From positions 28,204 through 92,203 of the forward strand of contig JAQVHZ010000005.1 of the NCBI GenBank assembly GCA_028695965.1: DNA of 64,000 nt, given 5' to 3'. Positions 50,459 to 58,753 of the stretch are shown in pieces. Below the pieces are notes generated by a model, which had not been told where the DNA came from, ran no database searches, and was given only the letters and a program-made list of their open reading frames with translations. Origin of the DNA: Thermoguttaceae bacterium. GTDB lineage: Bacteria > Planctomycetota > Planctomycetia > Pirellulales > Thermoguttaceae. Each line of letters starts with the position of its first letter. Positions within the stretch are counted from its first letter, which is position 1. Position numbers and translations under genes: made by a program.

Positions 50459-51445
50459 ATGAGAATTAGATGGAGAGGATTGGAACTTCCGACAAAGGTT
50501 GAAGGCTCTGATTGCACCCCGACCTACGGTAAGTTTGTTGCCGAGCCCTTTGAGCGTGGGTTTGGCGTTACGATTGGAAACAGTCTCCGACGAGTTCTTC
50601 TATCGAGCTTGGAGGGCAGCGCGGTAACGAAGATGAAACTTCGCGGCGCTAACCTTGAATTCACGTCCTTGCCGGGCGTGATGGAAGACGTTACCGAAAT
50701 CGTCTTGAACGTTAAGTCTCTTACTGTTCGCTCGCAGGACGAGAAGCCTAATATTATTCGCGTTGAAAAGAATAAGAAGGGCGTTATTACCGGAGCCGAC
50801 GTGATCACCGACCATCAAGTGGAAGTGATCAATAAAGACCACGTTTTAGCGACCTTGACCGACGACGTGCTGTTCAGCCTCGAAATGGTCGTCGAAAATG
50901 GGCGCGGATACGTTCCCGCAACGGAACAGGCTTCTTATCGCGATCGCAACGAGGATATCGGGTATATTCCGATCGACGCCTCGTTCAGTCCTGTCGTGAA
51001 AGTTCAATACAGCGTCGAAGAAACGCGTGTTGGTCAAAAGACGAATTATGATCGTTTGGTCATGCAAATTTGGACCGACGGTTCAACCGATCCCGAGATG
51101 GCTCTGACAGAAGCCTCCAAGATCCTGCGCAAGCACTTGAATCCCTTCATTCAGTACAACAGCGCCGGCGGCCTGATTGTCTATCCTGTTTCGGACAGCG
51201 CCAGCAAGAGCGTCGATCCAGAACTGAACGCGAAGCTGAACAAGCCGCTCTCGGATCTGAAGCTGAACGTTCGCGCAAGCAACTGCCTGGAAAACGTCGG
51301 TATCAAGACCGTGCGGGAACTCGTTTCATACACTGCGGACCAACTCCTTCAAATCAAGAACTTCGGCGAAACGTCGCTTAATGAAGTTTGCGAGAAGTTG
51401 GACGAACACGATCCTCGCATTCGTCTCGGAATGCACCTTGACTGA
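50459..51445 (+). CDS. rpoA: DNA-directed RNA polymerase subunit alpha
   Basis: A 328-residue protein. The N-terminal dimerisation domain shows [30 protein letters not shown] and [14 protein letters not shown]. The C-terminal domain, which contacts promoter DNA and regulators, shows [46 protein letters not shown]. Length and order are normal. Confidence 0.98.
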   Translation: MRIRWRGLELPTKVEGSDCTPTYGKFVAEPFERGFGVTIGNSLRRVLLSSLEGSAVTKMKLRGANLEFTSLPGVMEDVTEIVLNVKSLTVRSQDEKPNIIRVEKNKKGVITGADVITDHQVEVINKDHVLATLTDDVLFSLEMVVENGRGYVPATEQASYRDRNEDIGYIPIDASFSPVVKVQYSVEETRVGQKTNYDRLVMQIWTDGSTDPEMALTEASKILRKHLNPFIQYNSAGGLIVYPVSDSASKSVDPELNAKLNKPLSDLKLNVRASNCLENVGIKTVRELVSYTADQLLQIKNFGETSLNEVCEKLDEHDPRIRLGMHLD

Positions 51446-51526
51446 GCGTTGAGGACGTCTCCCGCGAACTGCGCGCAAGACGCATATTATTGAAATCGAA
51501 CAAACTTATAATATAAAGATAGTACC

Positions 51527-52102
51527 ATGCGACACAGAAGAACTGGAAGAAAATTTGGGCGTAACCCGAAGCACCAACGCGCGTTGCTGAAAAATCTTGC
51601 GATCGCGCTGATTCTGACCGAACGCGATCCCGAAGATTTCGATTCGGAAAAGGAAGCGCCGAAGAAGGCGGGCCGTATTATCACGACTCTCCCGAAGGCT
51701 AAGGAACTCCGCCCTTACATTGAGAAGCTGATTACTAAGGCTGTCAAAGCCCAGGAATCGATCGATAAAGCCGAAGCGCTCGCTTGCAAAGCGGAACGCG
51801 GAACCGAGGAATGGAAAGCTTGGCGCGAAAGCGACGAATGGAGAGCTTGGACGCAAGCCGCCGCTCCTGCCGTTGCCGCTCGCCGCGCCGTTTATGCGAA
51901 GCTGAATTCCCGCGAAGCCGTCGCCTTGCTTTTCGATCGTATCGCCCCGCGTTATGTTGATCGTCCAGGCGGATACACGCGTATTCTCAAGCTTGCGACG
52001 CCTCGACTCGGCGACGCTGGCAAGCGCGCGATCATCGAATTTGTCGGCGAAGACGAATACCGCAACACGAGAGCGACCTCGGCTATTCCGACTGTCGAAT
52101 GA
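51527..52102 (+). CDS. rplQ: 50S ribosomal protein L17, enlarged
   Basis: A 191-residue protein, about 70 more than usual L17. The core is split: MRHRRTGRKFGRNPKHQRALLKNLAIALI, then KAKELRPYIEKLITKA, then NSREAVALLFDRIAPRYVDRPGGYTRILKL. Inserts lie at about 31-50 (Glu/Asp/Lys-rich) and about 77-118; the second is Trp-rich, with EEWKAWRESDEWRAW looking like an internal duplication. It ends the alpha cluster and is followed by a terminator. Confidence 0.95.
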   Translation: MRHRRTGRKFGRNPKHQRALLKNLAIALILTERDPEDFDSEKEAPKKAGRIITTLPKAKELRPYIEKLITKAVKAQESIDKAEALACKAERGTEEWKAWRESDEWRAWTQAAAPAVAARRAVYAKLNSREAVALLFDRIAPRYVDRPGGYTRILKLATPRLGDAGKRAIIEFVGEDEYRNTRATSAIPTVE

Positions 52103-52144
52103 GCGTGAAGGATTCGTCTCGACGGTAAATCGAGTCTGAGCGAA

Positions 52145-52187
52145 TGAAATAGAAAACGGCGTCTCTATGGCGTCGTTTTTTATTTCA
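52145..52187 (+). terminator. Terminator of the alpha cluster
   Basis: TGAAATA (52145-52151) pairs with TATTTCA (52181-52187), and inside AAAACGGCG pairs with CGTCGTTTT (one G-U), with a T run at 52176-52181. Confidence 0.8.
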
Positions 52188-52248
52188 TTATCTATCTCTT
52201 GCGCGTGATGTTTTTTAAGTCTTATTGTCTTCGTGTTTCGAGGGTGTT

Positions 52249-52938
52249 ATGATGGCAGACAGACCGAAAAGCTTTGACTATACGAACGCTATCTATCGGC
52301 TTTGCCAAGACATTTGTTCGAAGATTCCCACTTTTCAAACGATCGATTGCGATCGTATCGGTTATTCTTTCAGCGTCGCTAAGAACAAGCAGAGCGGTTA
52401 CGGCCGTTTGGCGTCCATTTCTCCTTTGCGTTTCGAGAACGGGGCGATCGTTACTTTTAAAGAGCGCCACATAACGACCCTTTCGGCATTAGGGAAGAGG
52501 ATCGCCGTCGTCGAACGAAGATACTTTAGGGCTCGAACAGTAATTGGCGAGAAGGGTAATGAAATACTGTATATCTTCGACATAATGGCTCCGCGCTTTA
52601 TTAATTTGTCCGTTCGCGAAAAGCTCGATACCGTTATGCACGAATTGTATCACATCAGCCCGAAATTTGACGGGGACGTTCGTCGTTTTCCCGGGCGCAA
52701 CTGGCAGCATGGGAACAAGAAGGCGTACGACGCCAGGTCGCAAGCTTTTAGCGAAGAATGGCTTGCAACAGATCCGGATCCCAGGGTGTACGATTTTTTG
52801 AAGTATAACGTGAAAGAACTTCAGGAAACATACGGAAGGATTGTTGGAAACAAGTATTCAAGGGTTCACTGGATTCCAATAAGCGAAGAGGAAGCGTTTC
52901 GGCTTGATCACCGATTGGCGACTCGTAAGAATCAATGA
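52249..52938 (+). CDS. Putative HExxH metallopeptidase (phage-metallopeptidase-like)
   Basis: A 229-residue soluble protein. The motif VMHELYHISPKFDGDVRRF contains HExxH (near residue 127 of this start), followed by the Gly/Asp-containing segment seen in the putative phage metallopeptidase family (PF18894-like). That assignment is from motif memory, not a search. No signal peptide is seen. The second half is Arg/Lys-rich. ATG 52249 follows CGAGGG; an ATG one codon on is the alternative. It lies 19 bases before the metallo-beta-lactamase-fold gene, so the two are probably co-transcribed. The target is unknown. Confidence 0.65.
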   Translation: MMADRPKSFDYTNAIYRLCQDICSKIPTFQTIDCDRIGYSFSVAKNKQSGYGRLASISPLRFENGAIVTFKERHITTLSALGKRIAVVERRYFRARTVIGEKGNEILYIFDIMAPRFINLSVREKLDTVMHELYHISPKFDGDVRRFPGRNWQHGNKKAYDARSQAFSEEWLATDPDPRVYDFLKYNVKELQETYGRIVGNKYSRVHWIPISEEEAFRLDHRLATRKNQ

Positions 52939-52957
52939 AAGATAAGAGGGGCTGGAA

Positions 52958-53989
52958 ATGAACGTTGAGCGCCTTAGGGCTTTATTGAACAGACGCGTCT
53001 TTCTTCAAAGGGCGCTTTCTTTACCGTTTCTGGCCCTTCTAGCGGAGCGCGTCGGCTTTACAGAAGAGCCTAAGCCGGGGATCGTCGAGCCGACTGCCGA
53101 CGAAGCAAAGGCGGCGATCGAGGCGATGTTCGCAACGAACGCGTCGAACGTAACGCCCGAGCGCCTGGCAGCCTGCGCGACGATACAACGTTCCGTCGAT
53201 CGTCTGCGCGCGGCGGAATTTGCGTCTTATTTCAGCGCCGGCGAGCAAGCCGCCAGGGAATTTGAAGAGGAGCGAGCGGTACTGCGTTTCCTGAACGCGT
53301 CTTTTGATAAAGCGATCAAGGAGATTCGTGAGACGCAGGTTCAGGAAGGGACGGTCGTTTTTTGGCACATTTACAATATGGGCTACGTCGTTAAGACGCC
53401 GACGCAAACTTTTGCCATCGACGTCAAACATCGCCGCGCCGACGAGCTCGTCCCCCTTATCGACTTTCTGCTGATAACGCACAAACATGGCGATCATTAT
53501 GTTCAACCGTTCTGCGAAGCTGTTGCGGACGCGGGCAAGCCGGTCGTAATGAACTTCCTCGACGACGAATGGACGACTCCAGCTGAAGGCAGAGATTACG
53601 TCTTTGGCGATTGCAGCGTTAAAGCGCGGCTAGTCGACCATAACGCAACGCTCCTCAAATTTGTGACGACGTACGAAATCGACTGCGGCCCGAAGTCGGG
53701 CAACGTTGTTGTCTTTCACGTTGGAGACGCTTGCAGCATGAATCAGATTAAGGCGGACGAGCAGGTCGACGTCTTTATCCCACACCTTGCGGTTGGACTT
53801 GACGTTCCCAAAGCGGTCAACGAGACCCTTAAGCCGAAGACGACGCTGCTTTCTCATATCCTCGAACTTGGTCATCTCATCGATCAATGGCGTTGGTCGT
53901 ACGAGCACGGGTACAACGTCGTTAAGAAGTGCGCCAACGACAGCGTAATCCTGCCGATGTGGGGCGAGAAAATTACGTATTCGCGTTAG
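52958..53989 (+). CDS. Metallo-beta-lactamase-fold protein with twin-arginine-like N-terminus
   Basis: A 343-residue protein. The N-terminus NRRVFLQRALSLPFLALLAERVG resembles a Tat signal, though without a clear cleavage site. The metal-binding motif HKHGDHY (HxHxDH) is at about residues 171-176, followed by DHNATLL and VVVFHVGDACSMNQI, where the later histidine and aspartate ligands are expected. The fold resembles UlaG/RomA-type MBL proteins. An N-terminal helical region (45-130) precedes the MBL fold. The substrate is unknown. Confidence 0.78.
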   Translation: MNVERLRALLNRRVFLQRALSLPFLALLAERVGFTEEPKPGIVEPTADEAKAAIEAMFATNASNVTPERLAACATIQRSVDRLRAAEFASYFSAGEQAAREFEEERAVLRFLNASFDKAIKEIRETQVQEGTVVFWHIYNMGYVVKTPTQTFAIDVKHRRADELVPLIDFLLITHKHGDHYVQPFCEAVADAGKPVVMNFLDDEWTTPAEGRDYVFGDCSVKARLVDHNATLLKFVTTYEIDCGPKSGNVVVFHVGDACSMNQIKADEQVDVFIPHLAVGLDVPKAVNETLKPKTTLLSHILELGHLIDQWRWSYEHGYNVVKKCANDSVILPMWGEKITYSR

Positions 53990-54015
53990 CTTTTAGAATG
54001 AGTTTGTCGGCGACT

Positions 54016-54035
54016 CAAAGGAATTTGTTCCTTTG
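54016..54035 (+). promoter_or_regulatory. Small hairpin between the MBL and Smr genes
   Basis: CAAAGGAA (54016-54023) pairs perfectly with TTCCTTTG (54028-54035), with a 4-base loop and no T run. Confidence 0.4.
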
Positions 54036-54083
54036 CAGCAGATAACGAACGTTTTATGAGGGAACACAAGAGGGAATGCCAAT

Positions 54084-54344
54084 ATGATCGGCAGATTTGA
54101 ACCGGACGCGTCGATCGATCTTCATGGACGCCGCCCTGACGCCGCGTTAGAGTATTTGCGCCGTTCGGTAGAGTCGGGGCGTTATCGCGGCAAGGCGTTA
54201 GAAGTGATCCACGGGCAAGGCCGCGGGATTTTGCGCGTGCAGGTCCGCGAATGGGCGCGCGCGTCGTCATGCGTCAAAGAGATTTGGACGGGCGAAGATT
54301 ACTTTTTGCCGGGCGGCGGGGGAGTAACGGTCCTTTTTCTTTAA
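54084..54344 (+). CDS. Small Smr-domain protein
   Basis: An 86-residue protein consisting of a single Smr (small MutS-related) domain. The motifs are IDLHGRRPDAALEYLRR, EVIHGQGRGILRVQVREW and the end GGGGVTVLFL. Smr domains bind or nick nucleic acids, in bacteria often stalled-ribosome mRNA. Stand-alone copies of this size are common, and the exact role cannot be told. ATG 54084 follows GAGGGAA. Confidence 0.88.
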   Translation: MIGRFEPDASIDLHGRRPDAALEYLRRSVESGRYRGKALEVIHGQGRGILRVQVREWARASSCVKEIWTGEDYFLPGGGGVTVLFL

Positions 54345-54461
54345 GTCGGCCGAACAGTTTCCTTGCGCTTTTTGACGCCTAGTTTTTGCGCGGATTGTTT
54401 GGTTTCTAACGATTGAATTTGTGAAAATCCGAAAAAAGCGGATTGTAATGGCATTATTTTA

Positions 54462-54491
54462 TTGACGAAACGCCCTTATAGGGATTATACT
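54462..54491 (+). promoter_or_regulatory. Promoter of the exported protein gene at 54596
   Basis: TTGACG (54462-54467), 18 bases, TATACT (54486-54491), about 100 bases before the start codon. Confidence 0.75.
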
Positions 54492-54595
54492 ATAGGCAAG
54501 CGGCGTTGTGTAAGAATCTCTTTGAACGGAGTTTTCTTCCAGCGCTTGCGCCCGGGCATATCTAGTAAGATCGATAATCGTAATTGAGCGTAGAA

Positions 54596-55684
54596 ATGAC
54601 AATCAATTTTATGAATAGAATGGCGCTTGCCCTCTTAAGGAATCGCGGCGTTTTGACGGCGGCGTGTTTCTCTTGCGTTTCTTTGTTCCTTGTTGTGAAC
54701 GCGACGCCCCTTCACGCGCAAGGGGACGGTTCCGCCACGATGCGTCCAGTTCCGACGTTTATCGGTTACGAAGAAACGTACCAGTGGAGCGACGTTCCTG
54801 AGATCCTCTCTGAAGGAGCGAAAGACGCGCAGAGCGACGTCAGCGAATATTCTTGGGCAAGCGATCTCTTGTTCCAAAAGGAGATTTGGCAGCTTCAGTT
54901 CAAGTATAAAAACGTCCGAACGATCGACGTCAACTTCCCGACGAAAGACGGCACGTTCCAAACGAAGCGCGTTTGGTATATGGTCTATTCCGTAACGAAC
55001 ACGGGCGAACGCCTCAGCGCGGAACTCGTTAAGGATCTGAGCGAGCTGGATTCCGTTTACGACGCGTCCTTTGAATCGAAGCCCGACGTTTCGGTCGCCT
55101 CCGGCAAGTACCAGATTCCCTCGAATAATCTTGAAGGCGTCCATAAGCCGAACAAGTTCACTCGACCTGCAGACGACCCCGAGGGCGCGGTCCTCTTTGT
55201 TCCGCGCTTTGTCTTTGCGTCTTCGTCGATTCAAGACAGACTCATTTACGAACGCAAAGAGGACGGTCTATTCTACGGTCAAAGCCGCGGGACTGAAGAA
55301 GGCGTTTACTACGACGAATACCTTCCCCTTGCAGTCGTACAAATTTCGAAGCGAGAAACGCGCGGCAATCAGGAGCTTATCGATTCGGTTCGCATGGCTA
55401 ACCGTCCGATCAAGCCGGGCGAAACGGTCTGGGGCGTCGCTACTTGGACCGACGTCGACCGCCGCATCGATAAATTTTCCGTCTATGTCAGCGGCTTGAC
55501 GAACGCGCTTCGCTGGGAATTTTCTGACGAGCCCGACACAACCCAAGTTGGCGCGGGCCGCGAGGTTATGCGTAAAGTTCTGAAACTGAATTTCTTCAGC
55601 CCGGGCGACGAATACTCCCGCGAAGGAAAAGAAATTTATAATAATTTGCCGGGGGAACTTGACTTCCAGTGGGTTTACCTGTAA
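54596..55684 (+). CDS. Exported protein of unknown function
   Basis: A 362-residue protein from ATG 54596. An N-terminal signal peptide (GVLTAACFSCVSLFLVVNATPLHA, cut near residue 41) is followed by a sheet-rich soluble body with IWQLQFKYKNVRTIDV, RVWYMVYSVTNTGE and PIKPGETVWGVATWTDVDRRIDKFSVYVSGLTN. The last resembles a fibronectin-like or Ig-like fold region. No family is recognised; similar proteins may be restricted to planctomycetes, but that is inference. The gene has its own good promoter. Confidence 0.68.
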   Translation: MTINFMNRMALALLRNRGVLTAACFSCVSLFLVVNATPLHAQGDGSATMRPVPTFIGYEETYQWSDVPEILSEGAKDAQSDVSEYSWASDLLFQKEIWQLQFKYKNVRTIDVNFPTKDGTFQTKRVWYMVYSVTNTGERLSAELVKDLSELDSVYDASFESKPDVSVASGKYQIPSNNLEGVHKPNKFTRPADDPEGAVLFVPRFVFASSSIQDRLIYERKEDGLFYGQSRGTEEGVYYDEYLPLAVVQISKRETRGNQELIDSVRMANRPIKPGETVWGVATWTDVDRRIDKFSVYVSGLTNALRWEFSDEPDTTQVGAGREVMRKVLKLNFFSPGDEYSREGKEIYNNLPGELDFQWVYL

Positions 55685-55973
55685 AATAACGCAAATGTTT
55701 TAGCGCCCGAGTTTCGTTCGTCTCTTTGTTCGTGCATCGAGCGTCGGCAAACGTTGTGAAATGGGAGCCGACAATCTCGTTCGAGCTAGAAAGAGCGCCG
55801 TTTCAGATCGAAAGTTTCGAGCTGAGCGTAAATGAGGGCCTCAACAGGGAAACAAGGTCGACCGTCGTAAAAGAGCAAGCCGACGGCGTCTTTCACCGAG
55901 GCGACGTCAACGACGCGACGGTCCCTATTGAGATAGTGTTAGTTTAGTTGAATGCAAAACTGAAGGCAGTACA

Positions 55974-56228
55974 ATGGCTCACAAGAAAGGTCAAGGTTCC
56001 AGCCGTAACGGTCGCGACTCGAACGGACAACGCCGCGGCGTTAAGGCGTACGGCGGACAAACGGTCCAACCCGGCAGCATCATCGTTCGTCAGTGCGGCA
56101 CGCGCTTCCATCCTGGAAAAGGCGTCGGCATGGGAAATGATTACACGATTTACTCTTTGATCGACGGCGTCGTTACTTTTGATCAGGGCGGTCGTCGTAT
56201 CAACGTCTTTGAAAAGGCTACTGCGTGA
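55974..56228 (+). CDS. rpmA: 50S ribosomal protein L27
   Basis: An 84-residue protein at the peptidyl transferase centre. [39 protein letters not shown] and [21 protein letters not shown] are canonical. No N-terminal cleavable extension is present. The usual upstream partner rplU (L21) is missing: the 289 bases before rpmA encode no L21-like protein. Confidence 0.97.
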   Translation: MAHKKGQGSSRNGRDSNGQRRGVKAYGGQTVQPGSIIVRQCGTRFHPGKGVGMGNDYTIYSLIDGVVTFDQGGRRINVFEKATA

Positions 56229-56261
56229 TTTCGCGCCTAGCTTGGCAAAGCACGATCTAAG

Positions 56262-56293
56262 AAGGGGATGGCGTTTCGTCGTCCCCTTTTTTT
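56262..56293 (+). terminator. Terminator of rpmA
   Basis: AAGGGGA (56262-56268) pairs with TCCCCTT (56282-56288), followed by TTTTTT. Confidence 0.82.
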
Positions 56294-56369
56294 AGCGCCG
56301 TACGGAAACGAGCGGACGCGATGGCGTTGCGAAGCGAGCGATAAGGAATTCAATTGAAAGGAGACGTCG

Positions 56370-57368
56370 ATGTTTGTCGATGAAGCTGCCATTGAAGTAG
56401 TAGGCGGTAAAGGCGGCGACGGTTGCGCCAGTTTTCGGCGCGAGAAATACGTGCCTCGCGGCGGTCCCGACGGAGGGGACGGCGGCCGCGGCGGCAACGT
56501 CGTGCTGCGCGCGAATAGTAATGTGTCGACCTTGCTGCACCTTGTGCATAAAAAGACTTGGAAAGCGGAAAACGGCCAGCAAGGCGGCTCTTCGCAATGT
56601 CACGGCGCGAGCGGCGCGGATCTCGTCATCGAGACGCCGGTCGGGACGATGGTCTTCGACGAGACTCACGATCTTCTGCTTAAAGATTTAAAGGAAGATC
56701 AAGAAGAATTTATCGTTGCGCGCGGCGGCTTTGGCGGCAAAGGGAACGTTCGCTTTAAGTCGTCGACGGTTCGTTCTCCCTTGACGGCGACGCCCGGCGG
56801 AAAGGGACAAGAGCGAAAGATTCGTCTTGAACTGCGCGTGATAGCGGACGTCGGCTTGCTCGGCAAGCCGAACGCGGGCAAGAGCACGCTTTTGAGCCGC
56901 TTGACCAGAGCCAAGCCGAAGATTGCGTCCTATCCTTTTACGACGATGACGCCCAACCTTGGTCTTGTTCAAGTCGGGCGCGACCGCAGTTTTGTGATCG
57001 CCGATATTCCCGGCTTGATCGAAGGCGCGAGCGAAGGCGTTGGTTTGGGGCACGATTTTCTCCGCCACATTCAGCGCGCGGGCGTCTTGCTGCATTTGGT
57101 CGAGCCCGCGCCGCTGGACGGCACGGATCCAATCCAGAACTATCTTGCGATTCGACGCGAATTGGAGAATTATGACGACGAGTTGGCTAAACGCCAAGAG
57201 GTTGTCGCAGTAACGAAAAACGATCTGCCGGAAGCGGAAACAGTGCGTCAACGTTTTGCCGACGAACTTGAAATCGACGCGTTTCTCATTTCGGCGGTAA
57301 CGGGCGTAGGGCTGAAAGAACTTGTCGACAAGATTGCCGAGATTATCAAGCCGAAACCGCAGTGGTAG
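56370..57368 (+). CDS. obgE: GTPase Obg/CgtA
   Basis: A 332-residue ribosome-associated GTPase. The glycine-rich Obg fold occupies 1-155 (GGKGGDGCASFRREKYVPRGGPDGGDGGRGGNV). The G domain has G1 GKPNAGKST, G3 DIPGLIEGASEGVGLG, G4 TKNDLP and G5 SAVTGVG. The C-terminal OCT domain is absent, as in many bacteria. The order rpmA-obgE is typical. A terminator follows at 57369-57425. Confidence 0.97.
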   Translation: MFVDEAAIEVVGGKGGDGCASFRREKYVPRGGPDGGDGGRGGNVVLRANSNVSTLLHLVHKKTWKAENGQQGGSSQCHGASGADLVIETPVGTMVFDETHDLLLKDLKEDQEEFIVARGGFGGKGNVRFKSSTVRSPLTATPGGKGQERKIRLELRVIADVGLLGKPNAGKSTLLSRLTRAKPKIASYPFTTMTPNLGLVQVGRDRSFVIADIPGLIEGASEGVGLGHDFLRHIQRAGVLLHLVEPAPLDGTDPIQNYLAIRRELENYDDELAKRQEVVAVTKNDLPEAETVRQRFADELEIDAFLISAVTGVGLKELVDKIAEIIKPKPQW

Positions 57369-57425
57369 ACGCGCGCTGGCGAGCATGAACGGCGCTGCGG
57401 GGCGTCTTGGAGCGGCGCGTTTTTT
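57369..57425 (+). terminator. Terminator of obgE
   Basis: ACGCGC-GCT (57369-57377) pairs with AGC-G-GCGCGT (57411-57420) with one bulge, followed directly by TTTTT. Confidence 0.7.
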
Positions 57426-57467
57426 GGTCTGTCTGTCGTTAAATTTTCAAAAATGAGAAAATATTCG

Positions 57468-57495
57468 TTGCGGTAATAGGAGAGTTCGTTATAAT
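57468..57495 (+). promoter_or_regulatory. Promoter of the PfkB kinase gene
   Basis: TTGCGG (57468-57473), 16 bases, a perfect TATAAT (57490-57495), about 120 bases before the gene. Confidence 0.75.
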
Positions 57496-57617
57496 TAGGG
57501 TAGCTTACCTCTTGTCCTTTTTGGCGCGTCTAGCATTGACGCGCTAGGGGGCAGGGCGTGTCTGCTTACGCGACGCTTGCGTTGAAGACGCGTGTTTTTT
57601 CCTGTTAGGATCAAGTT

Positions 57618-58520
57618 ATGCCTTTGTTGACGATTGGTTCCGCCGCCTACGATACGCTGGAGACGCCGTTTGGCTATCGCGACAGATCGCTTGGAGGTTC
57701 GGGCGTATACGCTTCTTTTGCCGCCAGCTTCTTTACAGAATCTCGTTTGATAGGCGTAGTGGGCGGGGATTGGAAGCCTGAATACTCGGGCCTTCTTCGT
57801 TCTCGAGGAGTCGATCTTGAAGGGCTTGAAACGCGCGAGAATGAGAAGACAACCTATTGGTCCGGTCGTTATTTTGACGATATGAATCATCGCGAGACCC
57901 TTTGTTTTGAAGGGAACGTGATGAGCGGAACGTATATCCCGATCGTTCCGGAGTCTTACAAGGATACCCCGTACGTCTTCTTAGGAAACGGTTCTCCAGT
58001 AACCGATATGGCGCTTCTGGATTCTATTTCTAAGCCGAAGCTCGTCGTCGCCGATACGATGGATTTCTACATTAATGGGATGAAAAAGGAACTCTTTGAG
58101 CTTTTGACGCGAATTGACGGTCTCATTGTGAACGACACAGAAGCGACCCTTCTCACGGGCGAGCGCGACAGTCTTTTCGCAGCGAAGAAGATCTTAGAGA
58201 CTGGCCTGAAGTTTACCGTGATTAAACGCGGCGAATACGGGGCGATGTATCTCTCAGAAGACGAAATCTATCTTATTCCCGCGTTTCCGACCTTTAAGGT
58301 CGTCGACCCGACAGGGGCGGGCGATTCTTTTGCAGGCGCGTTCATGGGCAGCCTTGCCGAATCAGGCGATCTTTCCGCCGAAAGCGTTAAGAATGCGCTT
58401 TTGTACGCGACGGTCGTGGCAAGTTTAAACGTTGAAGGTTTTTCTCTCGAGCGCTTCCAGTATGTAACGCGCGCGGAAATCGACAAGCGAGCCGCCGAAT
58501 TTAGAAAGGTTCTCGTTTGA
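57618..58520 (+). CDS. PfkB-family carbohydrate kinase
   Basis: A 300-residue ribokinase-fold enzyme. The N-terminus has the substrate-site glycines in SLGGSGVYASFAASFF. VNDTEATLLTG near 171-181 is the Mg/ATP-associated motif. DPTGAGDSFAGAFMG carries the catalytic D236. The sugar or nucleoside substrate cannot be assigned; adenosine-, fructose- and ribose-type members share these motifs. AGGA lies 10 bases before ATG 57618. The gene is transcribed alone, with its own promoter and terminator. Confidence 0.9.
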   Translation: MPLLTIGSAAYDTLETPFGYRDRSLGGSGVYASFAASFFTESRLIGVVGGDWKPEYSGLLRSRGVDLEGLETRENEKTTYWSGRYFDDMNHRETLCFEGNVMSGTYIPIVPESYKDTPYVFLGNGSPVTDMALLDSISKPKLVVADTMDFYINGMKKELFELLTRIDGLIVNDTEATLLTGERDSLFAAKKILETGLKFTVIKRGEYGAMYLSEDEIYLIPAFPTFKVVDPTGAGDSFAGAFMGSLAESGDLSAESVKNALLYATVVASLNVEGFSLERFQYVTRAEIDKRAAEFRKVLV

Positions 58521-58576
58521 ACGTCGTTGAAACGTCGCGTTTCGCTCGGCTCATTTAAAAGTTCAACGTAATTTTT

Positions 58577-58617
58577 GAGGATTGACGTGTTGGTTTTTTG
58601 TCGATCCTCCGAGTTTT
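58577..58617 (+). terminator. Terminator of the PfkB kinase gene
   Basis: GAGGATTGAC (58577-58586) pairs with GTCGATCCTC (58600-58609), one G-U pair, followed by CGAGTTTTTG. Confidence 0.7.
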
Positions 58618-58753
58618 TGCGTTCTTTGCGCCGCTGCGCACTTTGGGTTGACGCCAAAACTCTAAGACCTCGGTTCTGGGTAAAGATAATAACGCCGAGG
58701 CGGCGCGTTTCACACGCGTACAAAGATACAGATGCGATATAAGGAATATCGAA

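Noticed and set aside
55726..55947. 73-codon frame before rpmA considered as rplU (L21)
   Set aside because: It starts at TTG, lacks the L21 motifs and basic character, and has no ribosome site; probably not a gene.
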